Shown here: piece after piece, positions 46,610-58,864 of the stretch | Layout: each line of letters starts with the position of its first letter | How positions within the stretch are numbered: the first letter of the stretch is position 1 | DNA from: Sipunculus nudus | Taxonomy: Eukaryota; Annelida; Sipuncula; Golfingiida; Sipunculidae | Reading direction: 5' to 3' | Assembly (NCBI GenBank): GCA_026874595.1 | Contig: CM049314.1 | Span: 25,309,729-25,373,728, forward strand | DNA: 64,000 nt | The notes under the pieces: model-generated | Seen by the model: only the letters and a program-made list of their open reading frames with translations | What the model was told of the DNA's origin: nothing | Database searches by the model: none | Made by a program: the position numbers and the translations under genes

Positions 46610-47330
46610 AAAACCTATTAAAATGGGGTCATGACCTTTTCTTATAGAGTGACCTTGACCTTGAATAGGTTTATTTGGGAGAAAATCGCACCAATTCTTA
46701 AATATCTAAAGAAATCTTGCATTGATTAATAAAAAAAACAAGTTGACCGAAGATCATGTATAGTGTTGTCATGTACCGGAAATTGGTGGCGCCACTTATT
46801 ATCCTTATCTTTTTTTTTGCCGTTTATTACCCCGTCATTGCCACTTGACAGTACCATGAGCATTATAAGTCACATACTAAGGGAAAAATTTCTTTTAAAT
46901 TATGCAGACACATAGATATTGATTATGGGATGATGTGTATTGAAATTTGGGTCATGACCTTTCCTACGAGAGTGATCTTGACCTTGAACATGTGCCATAT
47001 ATCGTACAAATCACACAAAATCATAAATATCTCAATAAGGGATGCATGGATTGATCCAAAAATCAAATTGACGAAATTCCTTGAAAAAATTCCTTGTGGT
47101 CTGCAGAAGACAGATGGCGCCACCTTTTCTTTTCTTTTTCTCGAATTTTTTTTTACCATTTAATGCCCCCATACTCAGACTAATGGACATATTTCTTTCA
47201 TATTATGCATGTACATAGATATGGGTTATGGGAAAACGTTTATTAAAATTGGGGTCATAACCTTTCCTATGGGAGTAGCCTTGACCTTGAATATTTCCAT
47301 ATTTGGAGAAAAATATTGTTTCTCAAGTAG
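46610..47330 (-). repeat. Dispersed ~325-bp repeat, two-plus units, inverted
   Basis: Reverse complement of the family at 600-1035. 'ggggtcatgacctttcntanganagtnnccttgaccttgaa' recurs at about 46625, 46950 and 47250. GGTGGCGCCAC- and ATGGCGCCACC-type cores occur at about 46784 and 47113. Confidence 0.82.
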
Positions 47331-47838
47331 ATAGATGTATCTATTTGTAAATCAAAATGAAAGATGTCAGATGATAAGTTGATGAAGCAGCTTGAAAACC
47401 TGTGCCCGTTACCTTCACCTTCAAGGTCAAATCTGCCAATATATAGGATTTTTGTGAACCTCATAACTTTGAAGTATCCTATCTTTTTCTTCAAATGTGA
47501 CAAGTCTAGTTTCTACATGGGTTTCATTTGTCCTTGTGTAATGAGTAAAATCATACATATCTCATTTTCATTCATATTCGTCACCAGTATCCTCTGAACA
47601 TGACACGTGGTGCCACATATGAAGCATTAGTAGATAGCGATCACAAGACATGTCCTATTTAAAAGGTTTTATTGTCAACGTTGGATTATATTTTAGCATG
47701 TCTGATACCAGAAAATTGAGGGAGGCCCATGCCCTTTTGATTCGGCAGACATGCTTATCACTCGTAGACTAGTTTTAAACCAGTAAATGTAATGTGTCAT
47801 TAAATTTTGGGCTTTTTAATTGAAATGATAATTTTTTT

Positions 47839-49624
47839 AAGCTAAGCTAACTGAAAATTGTCTGAGCTATAGCGATCACTCTTTGTCCATTGTCCGTTCG
47901 TCTGCTTGTCTGTCTGTCTATCCGCTAACAGGGCACAAATCATAACTGTTTCTAAGGGAACATCCATGGGGACAATAAAAACAATTTCCTTTGAAAACGG
48001 AAATTAGGTCACCGCGGCCTATATCCTCCGAGCTACGAGACTTGTAAATGCCCCCAGAATAATTATAAATTTGTTACAAAACCTTCAGTATCTTGATAAT
48101 TAATGCATTGATTGCCATGATTCTTTCCATGCATATTGTTCAAATCTTTATACTTCCGAATTTCTACGCATTTTTACAAATATTTAGACATTTTGAGACC
48201 TTCCATTTGGCCAAGAATCTTCTAACGAAGCATCCAAGGAGTTTCTGGACAATTTTTGTCAAAGTTTAAACTAGGTCATGATGACCTATATTCTTTGAAA
48301 AAATATGACTTTGAGCAGCCTGACAGTTAGAAAGGACACAATTTGGACCCCCTTAGAACAAGAAACTTCTAACTGTACATCCAGGGAGGTCATTGGAAAA
48401 TCTGGAAAACTTCTGGCCGAAAACATGAGTTAGAGCACCGAGAGAGTCAGACGGGGCATAAAGTGTATCCATGTGGCTTATAATCTTCTGATGTGACTTC
48501 ATGGAGGTCCTGGGTAAATGTCCTTGGAAATATAAAATTAGGTCACCGTGACCTATATTCTGTGAGCTATAGGAAAATTCGTTAGCCCTAGAATCTCCTT
48601 ATATATCAAGGATAGTCTTGGGCAAGTTTCCTGGAACCTGAAATTAGGTCATAATGACCTATATTCGCCAAAGAACTGGCCAGAAAAATAATTTTGAACA
48701 ACCAGACAGTCAGACAAGACACAGATTAAAACTGTTATGCCAAAAGTAAAAAAGCTAGGGTTCTCGGGCACCGGGTGCATCAATTTCAACCCCCTCCCCC
48801 AAATTAACAATTTTTATTTTGATTTGTAATAGAAACTTCCCAATATTGAGCTCCAGCTGCTCGGACATTTCTTTCAATGTAAATACATTAGAGTCTCAGA
48901 AAAACTTCAATAACTAGAATATTTTTTTTAGCTTTTCCTTTCAAATTTCAGAATTTGACAGATTAAATCTATATATATATATAATATACCGATTGTGAAA
49001 AGTAAATCAAATGTTCTTACGAGAAAGAAATATGCCATGGTCAAACTTGGACAAAAAATTTAAGGTTCCAATTTTATATTTTTGCCAATATTTAAAAAAA
49101 AAATAACAGATTTTGGTCTAAGTTTTGGTATACAATTACATTTTGATTAATTAAAGTTGTATTACAAAAATAAACTTTATAAAAAAAGTCCCTAGCTTTA
49201 ACACTTTTTCTCTCAAGTGACCAAATATCTTTCCAGATTTGTTACAAAGTCCATTATGTTTTGGCCCATAACTTTTTAAAATTTTACAATGCTGACTTAA
49301 TTTCTGGCATGTACATAGGAATTATATACAGAAATATTTATGGTAAATATAAAAAAAACAGATGAGTGGTTTTGATATTAGGCTGTCCTGAAGTGTGAAA
49401 AAAGATTTTTAATAAAAAAAATTGAGGTTTTCACTTAATATTTCGAAGGAACAAAGTCCTATTGACCCAATAGTTGGCATGGTAGGAGATTTGGGGGACA
49501 TTTAACTGTATGCCGAAATAAGATTCATAGGTTCAATGGTGTCGAAACGTGCCAGTCTTACGGACGGACGACGGACAATGGACCACGACTATAGCTCAGA
49601 TGACTTATAGTCAGCTGAGCTAAA
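47839..49624. mobile_element. 1.8-kb TIR element with internal AGGTCAnnnTGACCT repeats
   Basis: The left end 47839-47905 (AAGCTAAGCTAACTG...TCTGAGCTATAG...CCATTGTCCGT) is the inverted repeat of 49560-49624 (ACGGACAATGG...CTATAGCTCAGA...CAGCTGAGCT), with roughly 65-bp imperfect TIRs. Internal tandem units of varying length carry AGGTCA-NNN-TGACCT at 48273, 48540 and 48646 (all perfect) and a degenerate one at 48006, always followed by TATATTC/C. A MITE fragment sits inside (48736-48880). No transposase is encoded. Relatives at 4560-4756 and 52300-52820. Superfamily not assigned; no target duplication identified. Confidence 0.75.
48736..48880 (+). mobile_element. MITE, PIF/Harbinger-like, truncated copy 3
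   Basis: TTA precedes 'tgccaaaagtaaaaaagctagggttctcgggcacc', a diverged left end of the MITE family, followed by its 'atcaatttcaacccc', 'tttttattttgattt' and 'ttgagct...cggacatttctttc' blocks. The right half is missing. Confidence 0.65.
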
Positions 49625-52299
49625 TATTATTTCTGAGCGAGCTTAAATTATTATCATACAGTCATGGCGCAAAATCACTAATAGACAATATAGCACATAC
49701 CTCCACAAAATCAGAGGTACTGCCGTGAGAAGGATTTGGATTATATTTGTCTTACTTAAGCGCAAGCAATAGCCTTTTAGCTCAACGCTATAAAAATGTC
49801 AACAGTTATCCAGCCAGTTAATGGACTAGCCTTTGGAAACCATCCTGCAGTCAGCAGATCCTTTAAAGGGGATTACAAGTCATCCCAATAACGTGTGTAA
49901 CCTGGAATGCAGAAGTGGTGTTATCCGACTTGAAAAAAAAAAACCTTTCACCAGTGAAATCATTATTCCTTAAGGATTTGACACTTAAATTGTTATATTG
50001 GTTGCATAGGCACCGAATAGGCGGCTGTGTGTCGTAACAGTTATGTCTGATTAGATAAGCAGAACAATAAAGCTTAGGGGCAGTGAATATATACAGTTTA
50101 TCACTATTAAAAGTTCACTTTGCATAAAGCAGTTATCAATATGAACATCTTCACACCTCTTAGTACATTAACAATCATGAACAGTGCTAAACGAATTATC
50201 ATTCATATGGACACAACCATCAAACCAGCACGGGGGTGGTCACGCCCATCTACCCTCACCAAATACAATAACAAACCTATTTCAACTGAACAACCTTAAT
50301 TAATGCACGTTCTCTGAATATCTCGCATGATCTTGTAAGACGAGAGGTAAGACAGAATTCCAAAAGTAAACAAGACTTACCTATGCTGAAGTTTTATGAG
50401 AATTCTGTCGATCATTGTGCTTGTAGAGATCATGTGCCCTCCCTTATATTGATTTAGCTTGAGGACAGTTTTTCCCAACACGAACCTAATTTACATGTGC
50501 ATCTCTAAAATTTGCCTCATGGGAACTATGGACTGGTGCTATCTCACATGATATCTACAGACTCAAAGATCGATAGATTTCTCGTCAAACTTAAACTTTG
50601 GTAAGTGTCGTTTAAGTTTGGAATTATATGACTCCACTACGTCTTAGTATCAAGATTTGACTATGATACTTCTGAAAATTTTATATTTTCTAAGAATAGA
50701 TATTATAGTGTGCTTGGAGCTCAGAGCACATAGCAGCGTTCAGCCTTGCATGGATACATTTATAATATACTCATGGACTGGCATAGTGTCTTTGCATCTT
50801 GGCCACATGGTCAATATCAGATACACTTTGTGCTTTTTGTTACAGCGCTTTGGCAGTTATTTGGCAACCACTCAGGTGCCGGTGTAGACTCGAAGACCTA
50901 ACCTGACTTGCCATGACGAGGTACAACAATGTTAACAGGGTATACAATGTTCAGATTTAATTAGATATAAATTAGTTTGCAGAGACCAAACATTGACTCT
51001 TGATTATCCGCATAAAACTCGTTTCCCTGGTATGTTTATTTTAAACGCTACATAAATGTAGGAAAATGTAGTCAAAATATAGTATAATTCCAATAAAATA
51101 ATTGTAAAAACAATATGGTGCTTATTGATAGCTGGTATATAGACAATTTAGTTGTCTTTACCTTTCCTTACTCAAACCTCTTCCATGTACATTCATGAAA
51201 ATGCTCCGTTTTTTCTGAAAGAAATTAAGATGATGGTGTGTGGAAAGGTTTAAGACTCCGACTAAGGGGCAGTTTACCATGTAATTTAAGATTATTCTGG
51301 TCTTGACTTGATAATCTGACAACTATAGTAAATATATTTATATCGGATTATAAGACTATCGGTTTGTTGAATGGTAATAAATGTCACAAGCGCTGCACTT
51401 GTTATTATTGTGCATATAGCATATATATTATTAAAACACAATATGCGTGATGGCACCGATTATAATAATAATAGTCATATGCATTTTCATAGGTCTATTT
51501 ACTTTTTTTTGTAAATTTCTTTAGTCGGAACATTTGTAGAAAATAAGTTTGTTTTATAAGACAGCATTACACTTCAGTATATAACAGGATAGTCCGGGGC
51601 TGAAGGGGGTCCTGTGTGCAATCGTATGTCCCCTAATTTTGACTTCTGATCCAGGTAGGAAGCCTTTAGAGGAGTAAAAACACTTGGGTTGACATCCTGG
51701 ATCGCGGGCAGAAAGGATGAAATTCAAGATGGCGTCCAAGATGGCCGCAGAACCATTGAATCATACATAACTCGAAAAGTATTTGAGTTAGGGAATGATT
51801 ATGGAGTCTTTGCCTATGTTTTCAGGGTCAAGGAATCTACTGAAACTCCAAGACAATACCGTATTTGATTATGGTAATATTCAATATGGCTACAGATATG
51901 GCTTCTTAACAGTTGAATCATGTCTGACAAGCCAAGGAATTAAGGTTTGGGATTCAGTTTGGTATCTTTGCCTATGTTTCTATGTCAGGGAATCTTGAAA
52001 TTATTTTCAAGAAAAAATTGGGTTTTTTTGTTGTTTTTTTTTTTTTTTGGTGTTAGTTAAAATTAGCTGCCTATATATGTTTTTTTAATAACTGCTAAAA
52101 TTCATGTTCATCTAACATATTTTGTGCTCAAATCATGTTCTTTCACAAGTCTTGGAGAACATAGGTCCCATTGACTTTATTTTCTTATGTCCAAGGAGAC
52201 ATTACAATGACATCCTTTACTTCAGCTAAGACATTTTTTTTATATCAAACATTTAAGACTGATGCCCTGTCTGACTTTTTGGGTGCTCAAAATTAGATT
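49625..52299. other. Intergenic, no gene recognised
   Basis: No coding family was seen in either strand. The frames at 50657-50887 (+) and 51554-51739 (-) lack signatures. A loosely repeated pair ('gtctttgcctatgttttcagggtcaaggaatct' at 51808 and 'gtatctttgcctatgtttctatgtcagggaatct' at 51961) suggests a degenerate ~150-bp tandem duplication. Confidence 0.45.
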
Positions 52300-52820
52300 T
52301 ACTGCTTGTAGCTCACCAAATACAGGTCACCATGACCCAGTTTCGATTGTTAGTGGAGATTTAGGGTGGACCTAAAATTTTATGTGAGAAGATTCTAGGT
52401 CAAACTGTAATGATTTGTACCAATCTGACTTTCAGTGTTAAATTCGCGTGTTTACTTTAGGTCACAGCATTAAGATTGCAGTGATCTAGTTTAGGGATTC
52501 GACAAAAACCTTTCAAAGACCTCTCTGGACACCTCTTAACGGACACCATTTGAACAAGTCAGACTGTCTGGGTGTTCAAGATCATCTTTTAGTCCTGTAG
52601 TTTGCAGAATATATGTCACGATGAATTAAATTTAGATTTCCTTGAAGATATTTCCAGAAGCTCCTATGTTGCGTTAGAAGCTATAAGTGCCAATCTGATA
52701 TTCAGGGTGCACAAATCATTTTTTTCCTATAGCCGGTAGAATATAAATCACAGTGACCTAATTTCTTGTTTTTATGGATATTTGCCTAAGTAAATGACGT
52801 ACAGTCTGCTGAGCTAAAAG
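52300..52820 (-). repeat. Relative of the 47839-49624 element
   Basis: Tandem units of about 135-150 bp around 52322, 52454, 52612 and 52746. Each has an AGGTCACnaTGACC-like core in reverse orientation ('tagctcnccaaatacaggtcaccatgaccc'; 'gtagaatataaatcacagtgacctaatttc'). It ends in 'gtctgctgagctaaaag', matching the element terminus. The cores are more decayed than at 48.2-48.7 kb. Confidence 0.65.
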
Positions 52821-53234
52821 AACAACAAACCTGAACAAATGACAAAACCTGAGACAAATCCAGAGCAAAAGATGTTCTGCCAGTGGAACAATCGCATATG
52901 CAAACAGGCTGTATTGTTGGTGTCATGACATAAATAATAAAAATCAGTGTTACCACCTTTAGGGAACTATTTGAACAGTTCCTGGGCTTGGTGCTCGGAT
53001 AAGTGTCAAATTGCACATTGTATAGGTTTCATATTTACTCTTATATTAAGGTATCTGTGAAAGACAAAGGCGAACATTGAAAACTCCTGTTCTTGTTAGG
53101 AATATTTCTCTGGACACCAAACAACTAAGGGATCTGGACAGTTTCTCTCCATCATCAAATAATAAAATTAAACTTGAAGCTTTCCTAAGAAAGTGTCCAG
53201 TGAAATATTTTTTTACTCAGAGAGATCTGAGTGT

Positions 53235-53580
53235 ACATTAGAATAGTGCAGGTTGGTTACTATTTCCCTTAAGACACAGTTGATCAGAAAATGGATCGCT
53301 CACACATCATCCTGAATCAGTCTCTGATCATAAAGAGGCTGATGTCCCAATCATTCCTCTTGTCCTCTTTTGGGGCAAGAAATGAGCTGAAACAGATCAT
53401 TATCATCGCTGGTAAAACAGATGTGATTGTACTTGTATTTTGCTATTCACATCTGTTTGTGTCAAGTGGACTTAATAAACTGTGGCTCAGACGGAGAACT
53501 GGAGACAAAACGAGGTATATTCCAATTTATGTTCCGACAGAAGAGTCGGCATGCAAAGAGATATGTATTGTCCGTTGATA
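53235..53580 (+). pseudogene. Degenerate fragment of a widespread invertebrate protein with EADV...TDVxVL motif
   Basis: Read across two frameshifts, the segment gives DHKEADVPIIPLVL (about 53325-53365), TDVIVLVFCYSHL and LNKLWLRRRTGDKTRYIPIYV (53420-53535). This order (EAD.., TDV.VL, LW...G..R.IPI) is familiar from large, repeated, mostly uncharacterised proteins in molluscs and cnidarians, suspected to be transposon-borne. Function unknown. Confidence 0.4.
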
Positions 53581-53835
53581 TATGTTGATTTCATCAATTT
53601 CTTTACATCAAAAACTTATAATCAACTATTTGTCATTGTAGCTTGAGTTCTGAGGATGATACGTTAATTGTTAAGACACTCTGGCATTTTGGCAGCCATA
53701 CTGTATTTCATCATTATCAAATACTATATCGACCAAATAATTTCAAGAGATACCTTGACCTTGAAGACCCCCAAATTAATCACCAAGCTGAATTCCTTTG
53801 TGAATTATCGATGACATGGCCGCCATATCGATGAG

Positions 53836-54080
53836 GGATGGATAGGAACGTGAAAATAGGCATCCGTAAGGTGTATTTTGAACGCCCAATCCATCCGCCT
53901 GACTATGCGGAGAACAGCATGTATATTGAACATCCGAAACGGGGCGGTCGGATGAACGAATTGAGGCGCTTGAGGTCTATGATGGGGCGCCAACGCCTGT
54001 GCGGTTTGGGAACAAGAAAAAGGCGTGAATAAAACCCTTCGGTGGACGGGAAACCTCGAAATTGCCCTTTTTGTGATCAT
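53836..54080 (-). pseudogene. DIRS-like reverse transcriptase, N-terminal fragment
   Basis: Read with one frameshift near 53933: FYSRLFLVPKPHRRWRPIIDLKRLNSF, then FNIHAVLRIVRRMDWAFKIHLTDAYFHVPIHP. The phrase 'LTDAYFHVPIHP' and the preceding 'RPIIDLKRLN' are typical of DIRS/Ngaro-type RTs. The catalytic Asp of motif A (KIDLTDAY) reads His here. The fragment ends just after motif A. Confidence 0.75.
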
Positions 54081-54246
54081 AGATTAAATCGCCTCCTCCA
54101 AAGCGAGGCGTTTGACTGGGTCGGACGGATGCGGAGTGTAAAACGGGTGCAGGGTGACGGGAGGTGCGTGCGAAAACGTAAGACGGAACCCGGACTTTAT
54201 GGTGCTGAGAATTAATCGATGTGAGGTGATGCCCGGAACGAATGAG

Positions 54247-56125
54247 TCATTTCTTGGTGGAACCTCGCTTAGAGGGACGACCCCGAAAAGGCTGGGAACG
54301 GCTGTTACGGCCGGAAGGACGAGAAGACTGAGCAGAAGCGACGCGCCGGAGCGGGAGCCGAAATGGAAGGGCGAGGTCGCGGGACTCAGAAGGACGGCCG
54401 AGGCGCAAGCGAGGCCGAGCAGAGGCGGGCCTGACGATCCGAGCGTTCCAAGGCGCGGTCAAAGAGAGGCCGTAATTGGCCGCCAAACAGAAGTGAGCCG
54501 GTGAAGGGTTTAGAATAAAGCTCAGTTAACTCCGCCTGGGTAAGTTCCAGCTTCAAGTGTTTTAAAGACTGAATGCCAGACAACCTGTTGCAACTCAGCA
54601 CAGGTATGGGCAGTCATTAAGCGTGGGCGAGTCAGGAGAGACAGCGAGCAGGCTAGTAACGGCTTGCAAGTCGTTGACTCTACCGGCCGAGGCCCTCCAG
54701 ATCCGACAGGTGACGATCGGATAACTGGACAGACGAAGGAAACAAGGACTTACCGTCCGCGAACGGCTGGTCAAGGCCGGACTCAAGACGCATCTGAGCA
54801 GATGGAACATCCGGATGATAAGGAAAGGGTATCAGACGATCAAAGCAGGTAGCACGGTACCCACGGGATTTCTAGAGGGTACCGGGGGACCAGGGTTTAT
54901 CAGAACCCGGCGGAAGCGGGACCCCAGTATTAGTGGAACGAGACCCCGAGACCACAGCGTGGTGTTCACGTAAGAGATCCACCGTGTGATCAGTAAACTC
55001 CATACGCCATCGGCGGGTGCGGAGGAAGGCGATTGAAGGGCGGCAGGATTCAAATAAGAACCGCCGACGCCGTGGAAGACCGAGGTCGTAACCTACGGAA
55101 CTTCGGACCACTAGGGTGGGCCTCCTGCGTGGAGGGAGCCACGAGGTCCAGAAGCGCAGATCTTGTGCCAGGGCAGGATCGCCGGAAAACCCCGGGAAGG
55201 GGGATCCAGGGAGACTCGCGGAGCCTGAACGACCGGAAATTGAAAAAAAGGACGTCGAGGACCGGTCAGCAGCAGGAACCACCCGGGAAGTCACAGGAAC
55301 CGGAGCCTCAGGCAGGACAGCAGACAGGAACTGAAAGAAAGAGCCGGACGGCCGGGCAGGAACGGCCGAACGAACTACCGGAATAGCCGGAGGAACCGGA
55401 GGTGAGGCCGGCGGCAAGGACAGGGAGGCAGGAGGGACGGACGCACTTACCGGCACCCCAGGAACGCCCGAGCTGACCAGCGGGACGGCCCCGGCCGGCC
55501 CAGGTGATAAGGAAGGCAGCCGGCGAGGAGCCGGGGGCGAAGACAACGGCCGGGGAGAAAGCACCAGGGGAACAGGCGAGGCCGCCGGGCGGATGGACTC
55601 GGGTCTAGACGAATCGTCTAGATCCGACATAAGGGACGAGCAAAATCGAGATAATTTATGTCAGATGGAATAAGCTGACGCGCCATCGGTACGGGAAGCC
55701 GCGGGAACCGGGGAAGACTTCCGTTTGCGGATATGAGAAAGTAACCACTTAACTGTCGAAACGACTGGTGAGGAAACAGGACCGGTGGTAACTGACGGGG
55801 AACGCAACACTGCTGTGTTGTGTTCACCCAGGGTAGGCTCCCCCCCTCCCCCCCCCCCCCCCCCCCCCGAGACAACCACGGGACCAGACAAAGGAATCGT
55901 GGAGGGGGAACCCCCAACTACTGGGGAATGAGACCAATCTTGGAACAAAGCCCACTTGTCTGAAGTCCAGGTTTGGCAATAAAAACAAGAATCTGCCAGA
56001 CCCCGGCAGGAGTCATTGTTTGTGCGGCAATGGAAACAAGTGGGGTGGGAATCCCAAACCGGGATTACTGAACCACAAGAGACAGAGTAAGTGGGGTTTT
56101 CCATGGCGGGAGGGAAAAGAAACAC
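54247..56125 (-). pseudogene. DIRS-like gag region, several frames
   Basis: The 5' frame (56125-55661) begins MENPTYSVSC-like sequence with Cys pairs (CFHC, C.., CFYC) reminiscent of a zinc-binding N-terminus. It is followed by a Gly run encoded by a poly-G/C tract at 55843-55868 that is probably length-unstable. The next frame (55630-54872, 252 aa) starts MSDLDDSSRPES and is Pro/Ser/Val-rich with FLRTRRWRMEF near its end. The last frames (54601-54247) include LSGIQSLKHLKLELTQAELTELYSKPF and an Arg-rich tail (SQPFRGRPSKRGSTKK). The frames do not join without indels. Plus-strand frames here are antisense shadows. Confidence 0.55.
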
Positions 56126-56974
56126 AACTTACAGTCAGTTGGCAAACTCGACCGTACAAACCAAACAGTGGACGAATCTCGCAGCGCGGGATCACACGTA
56201 TATCATGGCTGACGCCAGAAGGAAAATGTGATTACAGGAAACGGAAATGTGACCTAGATACACGGGAAAGAGGCGGGATGGGCGATAACAGGCTCAATAA
56301 GGGAAAATTTTCGGTTGGCTTACTCTGGCGTATAAACTTCAACAGAGAAAATTCTCATTAATACAGAAACAGCTCACAATTATGTTTACGTAATAAAACA
56401 AGGATTTGCCGTGACTTGTCAGACAGCAAAATATCTCATCACCGGTGCTTCAAAAGTGCTGGTTAAAAAAATCTTCAAAGGTAAGTGTATATTTTATTTT
56501 CAATACATAAACAATTAAAGGTGGTGGAAACACAAACAATCAAAATGCATCTAACCCCCCCCCCCCCCAACCACGCCACCGATAATGACTGAATGAATAT
56601 CAATGAATTTAATATGTGACGACTGTTGTAGTGTTGAAATTTAATTAAAACGGCCGGTAAAAACAGCAGTTCCAGTCAAAATAAGACGAAGTAAATGAAA
56701 CCGACCACGCTAGAACTGACAGATCATGTGAATTTTTGTCTAGGCTATGCTGTATACATGGTTTTGTATTTTGAGACTTGACGATAGCGAATTCAATAAC
56801 AAATTAAATACCGGAAAAAAAATCCCGAGGCAACTGATCAATAATTACAAGAATGACCACTAAAATCAGGGGGACTGGGGTGATACAACAATGGCACGTG
56901 AGCTGTGTGTACCCCACCCTCTCTATAAACAAGCTGGACCTGCCAGGTGTCTGACTGATCTATAAACAAATGAC

Positions 56975-58864
56975 CTACACGGACAGGTCCAGCTGAGGGA
57001 GATCCTTATTGAGCTGTCGTCTGATCCTGTCTACCAAGTAATCACACAGATTGTTGTAGCCCAGGGCCAGCCTCCTGAGTCCCGCCATGTTTGGTGTCAG
57101 ATAGATGATCTCCATCAGTCCGTTACCGAGGTCATTGAAGGTAACATTGAACTCTGTGAGAGTCTGACAGTTCTTTATAATCTCCAGGACGGCCCCGGCG
57201 TTACTTAGTTTACACGCACACATCTTGATGACGTGAAGCTGTTTTAGGTGAGAAACGCGCCGTGATAACTCTCTTGTACTCTCGTCTGTCATCTTATTGT
57301 CAGACACGTCAACCCGCATCAGAGACAGAGGCAGAGACGCCATCAGTGACGGCCAGGGGGCGCCACGTACATCTTCTCAAACAGCCTGCCACAGGTCCAG
57401 TCTTGTCAGTTGAATGTTATTTGTTGTGAGGATGTGACTGAGCGTCCCCAGGCCGGACACTGACAGGGAGTGATACCCAAACTCTAACTCTGTGAGACGA
57501 GACATGTTACATACAGAAGGCAGGACAGCTCTGTCTGTCACAGACTGGTGACCCGCGGCCCAAACAGTGAGGTGAGTAACACAGTCACAGTCACCTGACA
57601 TGTACTGTATGTACACCGCCTCCCTGTATCTGTCACTGATCGCTAAGTACACACGAGACGGAAGCTTCAGCTGATCGTTCACGTTTGAGCCTGGTTACTG
57701 AGCTGTAATGCAGGAATTTTTTTAGCAAGGTCCCCGTCAGAACCTTGAACTAACTTGCTTATTTCTTCCATTATCGCCTCCCCACCGAAACCATTCACAA
57801 ACGTGTATATCATTTTCGAATGAACAAAAGCATTAGCAGGACCATAAAACTTTATTAATAATTTCTTTCGCTGCCACCAGAAAGAATTGACAATGAAATA
57901 TGCAGTGAAAAATTCCTGCATTGTTTTATGAGGGAAGGCAACCATCTCCCCACCCTCCATGTTGCTTTCCCTCTTACTCAGGAAGCCCAGCACACAGGCT
58001 TTTTCTCCCATTTTCTTGAACACTTCTTTAAACAGAAAAGTCAGCTGTAGCTTACCGTCCTCAACTCCACTGACACTGACCTTACCAATTTTCATTAACC
58101 AAGAATGATATAATACTTCAAGATTTTGATCTTTTTGTGGGTTTAACATATTTTGTTTCATACCGGCCACATACATATGCCACAAATTTCAGAAAAAAAT
58201 AGTAATTGTGTCAGGGAGAGAATTCTCGTGTGCCCAAAGATTACACATCAGTAGTAGGATAGCAGGGAAGCGGCTCAAATCGGTCAGCTCCCCCGATTCT
58301 TTAATCCTAACTAAAAGACTGTCAGAATGAGATTGATCTATTTATTCAAAATAGTTATGTATGTACTGGGAGACACCTTAAGAGCTAAATCCTTTCACCA
58401 ACACATGATTATCAGGCAAGTATGCTTTGTCCTCTACATCAGGGAAATGGTAAGAAGGTGAAAGTCTAGATGTAATTAATATAGTGGCTCTCTGAGTATT
58501 TTTCTGTGTGCTATGTTTGTAATATCTTTAGAGGTGTACTCTAGATACTCAACATTGCCTTCAAAGACTACCAATGGGTCTTTAGAGAATTGTGATTTCT
58601 TACTGTACAACTGACTGGTTGTTCCAGAATCTATGCAGTACTGATGTTGTATGACATCTTGTAGCTTCATTCCTTTTTTAACATATCGTAAAAATATAAA
58701 AAGAACATATTTGAATTTAGAAAATAAATTGTTTTCCTGTTTTGACACCACTGCATCCTTTTTCAGCCATCTTTTCTGAACAACTTTACACCAGTTCACA
58801 GGCAGATTCTGGACCAGCGTTGATTTGCCTGAACCCGCCATACTCTGGAGAAACACAAAGGTAC
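56975..58864 (-). pseudogene. NLR-like (NACHT-LRR) pseudogene B
   Basis: Starts at the same acceptor (58864). The Walker A reads SMAGSGKST, with the first Gly lost compared with copy A. The frame stays open through the poly-T that breaks copy A, but the Walker B region is altered (LVVFEGNVEYL) and the frame is lost at about 58490 just before the LLITSR box. The HD2-like frame 58185-57679 (168 aa, with FPHKTMQEFFTAYFIV) is complete, ending NQAQT then TGA, the same stop as in copy A. The LRR part is split by a frameshift near 57370 into 57682-57377 and 57343-56975. Thus A and B are broken at different places but share one stop. Confidence 0.85.

Larger units (their letters stand above)
53836..56395 (-). 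mobile_element. DIRS-like retroelement remnant, GC-rich
   Basis: Strikingly GC-rich against AT-rich flanks. On the minus strand a gag-like region (56125 to about 54250) is followed by the N-terminal part of an RT that ends abruptly near 53836. RNase H, methyltransferase and tyrosine recombinase parts are missing, so it is truncated. No terminal repeats were found. Its upstream end directly abuts duplication block B at 56396. The DIRS assignment rests on the RT wording and the gag style, and should be read as likely rather than certain. Confidence 0.65.

Noticed and set aside
54154-55386. Long plus-strand Arg/Gly/Glu-rich frames in the GC-rich block
   Set aside because: High GC removes stops on both strands; the gag/RT order and motifs are on the minus strand.
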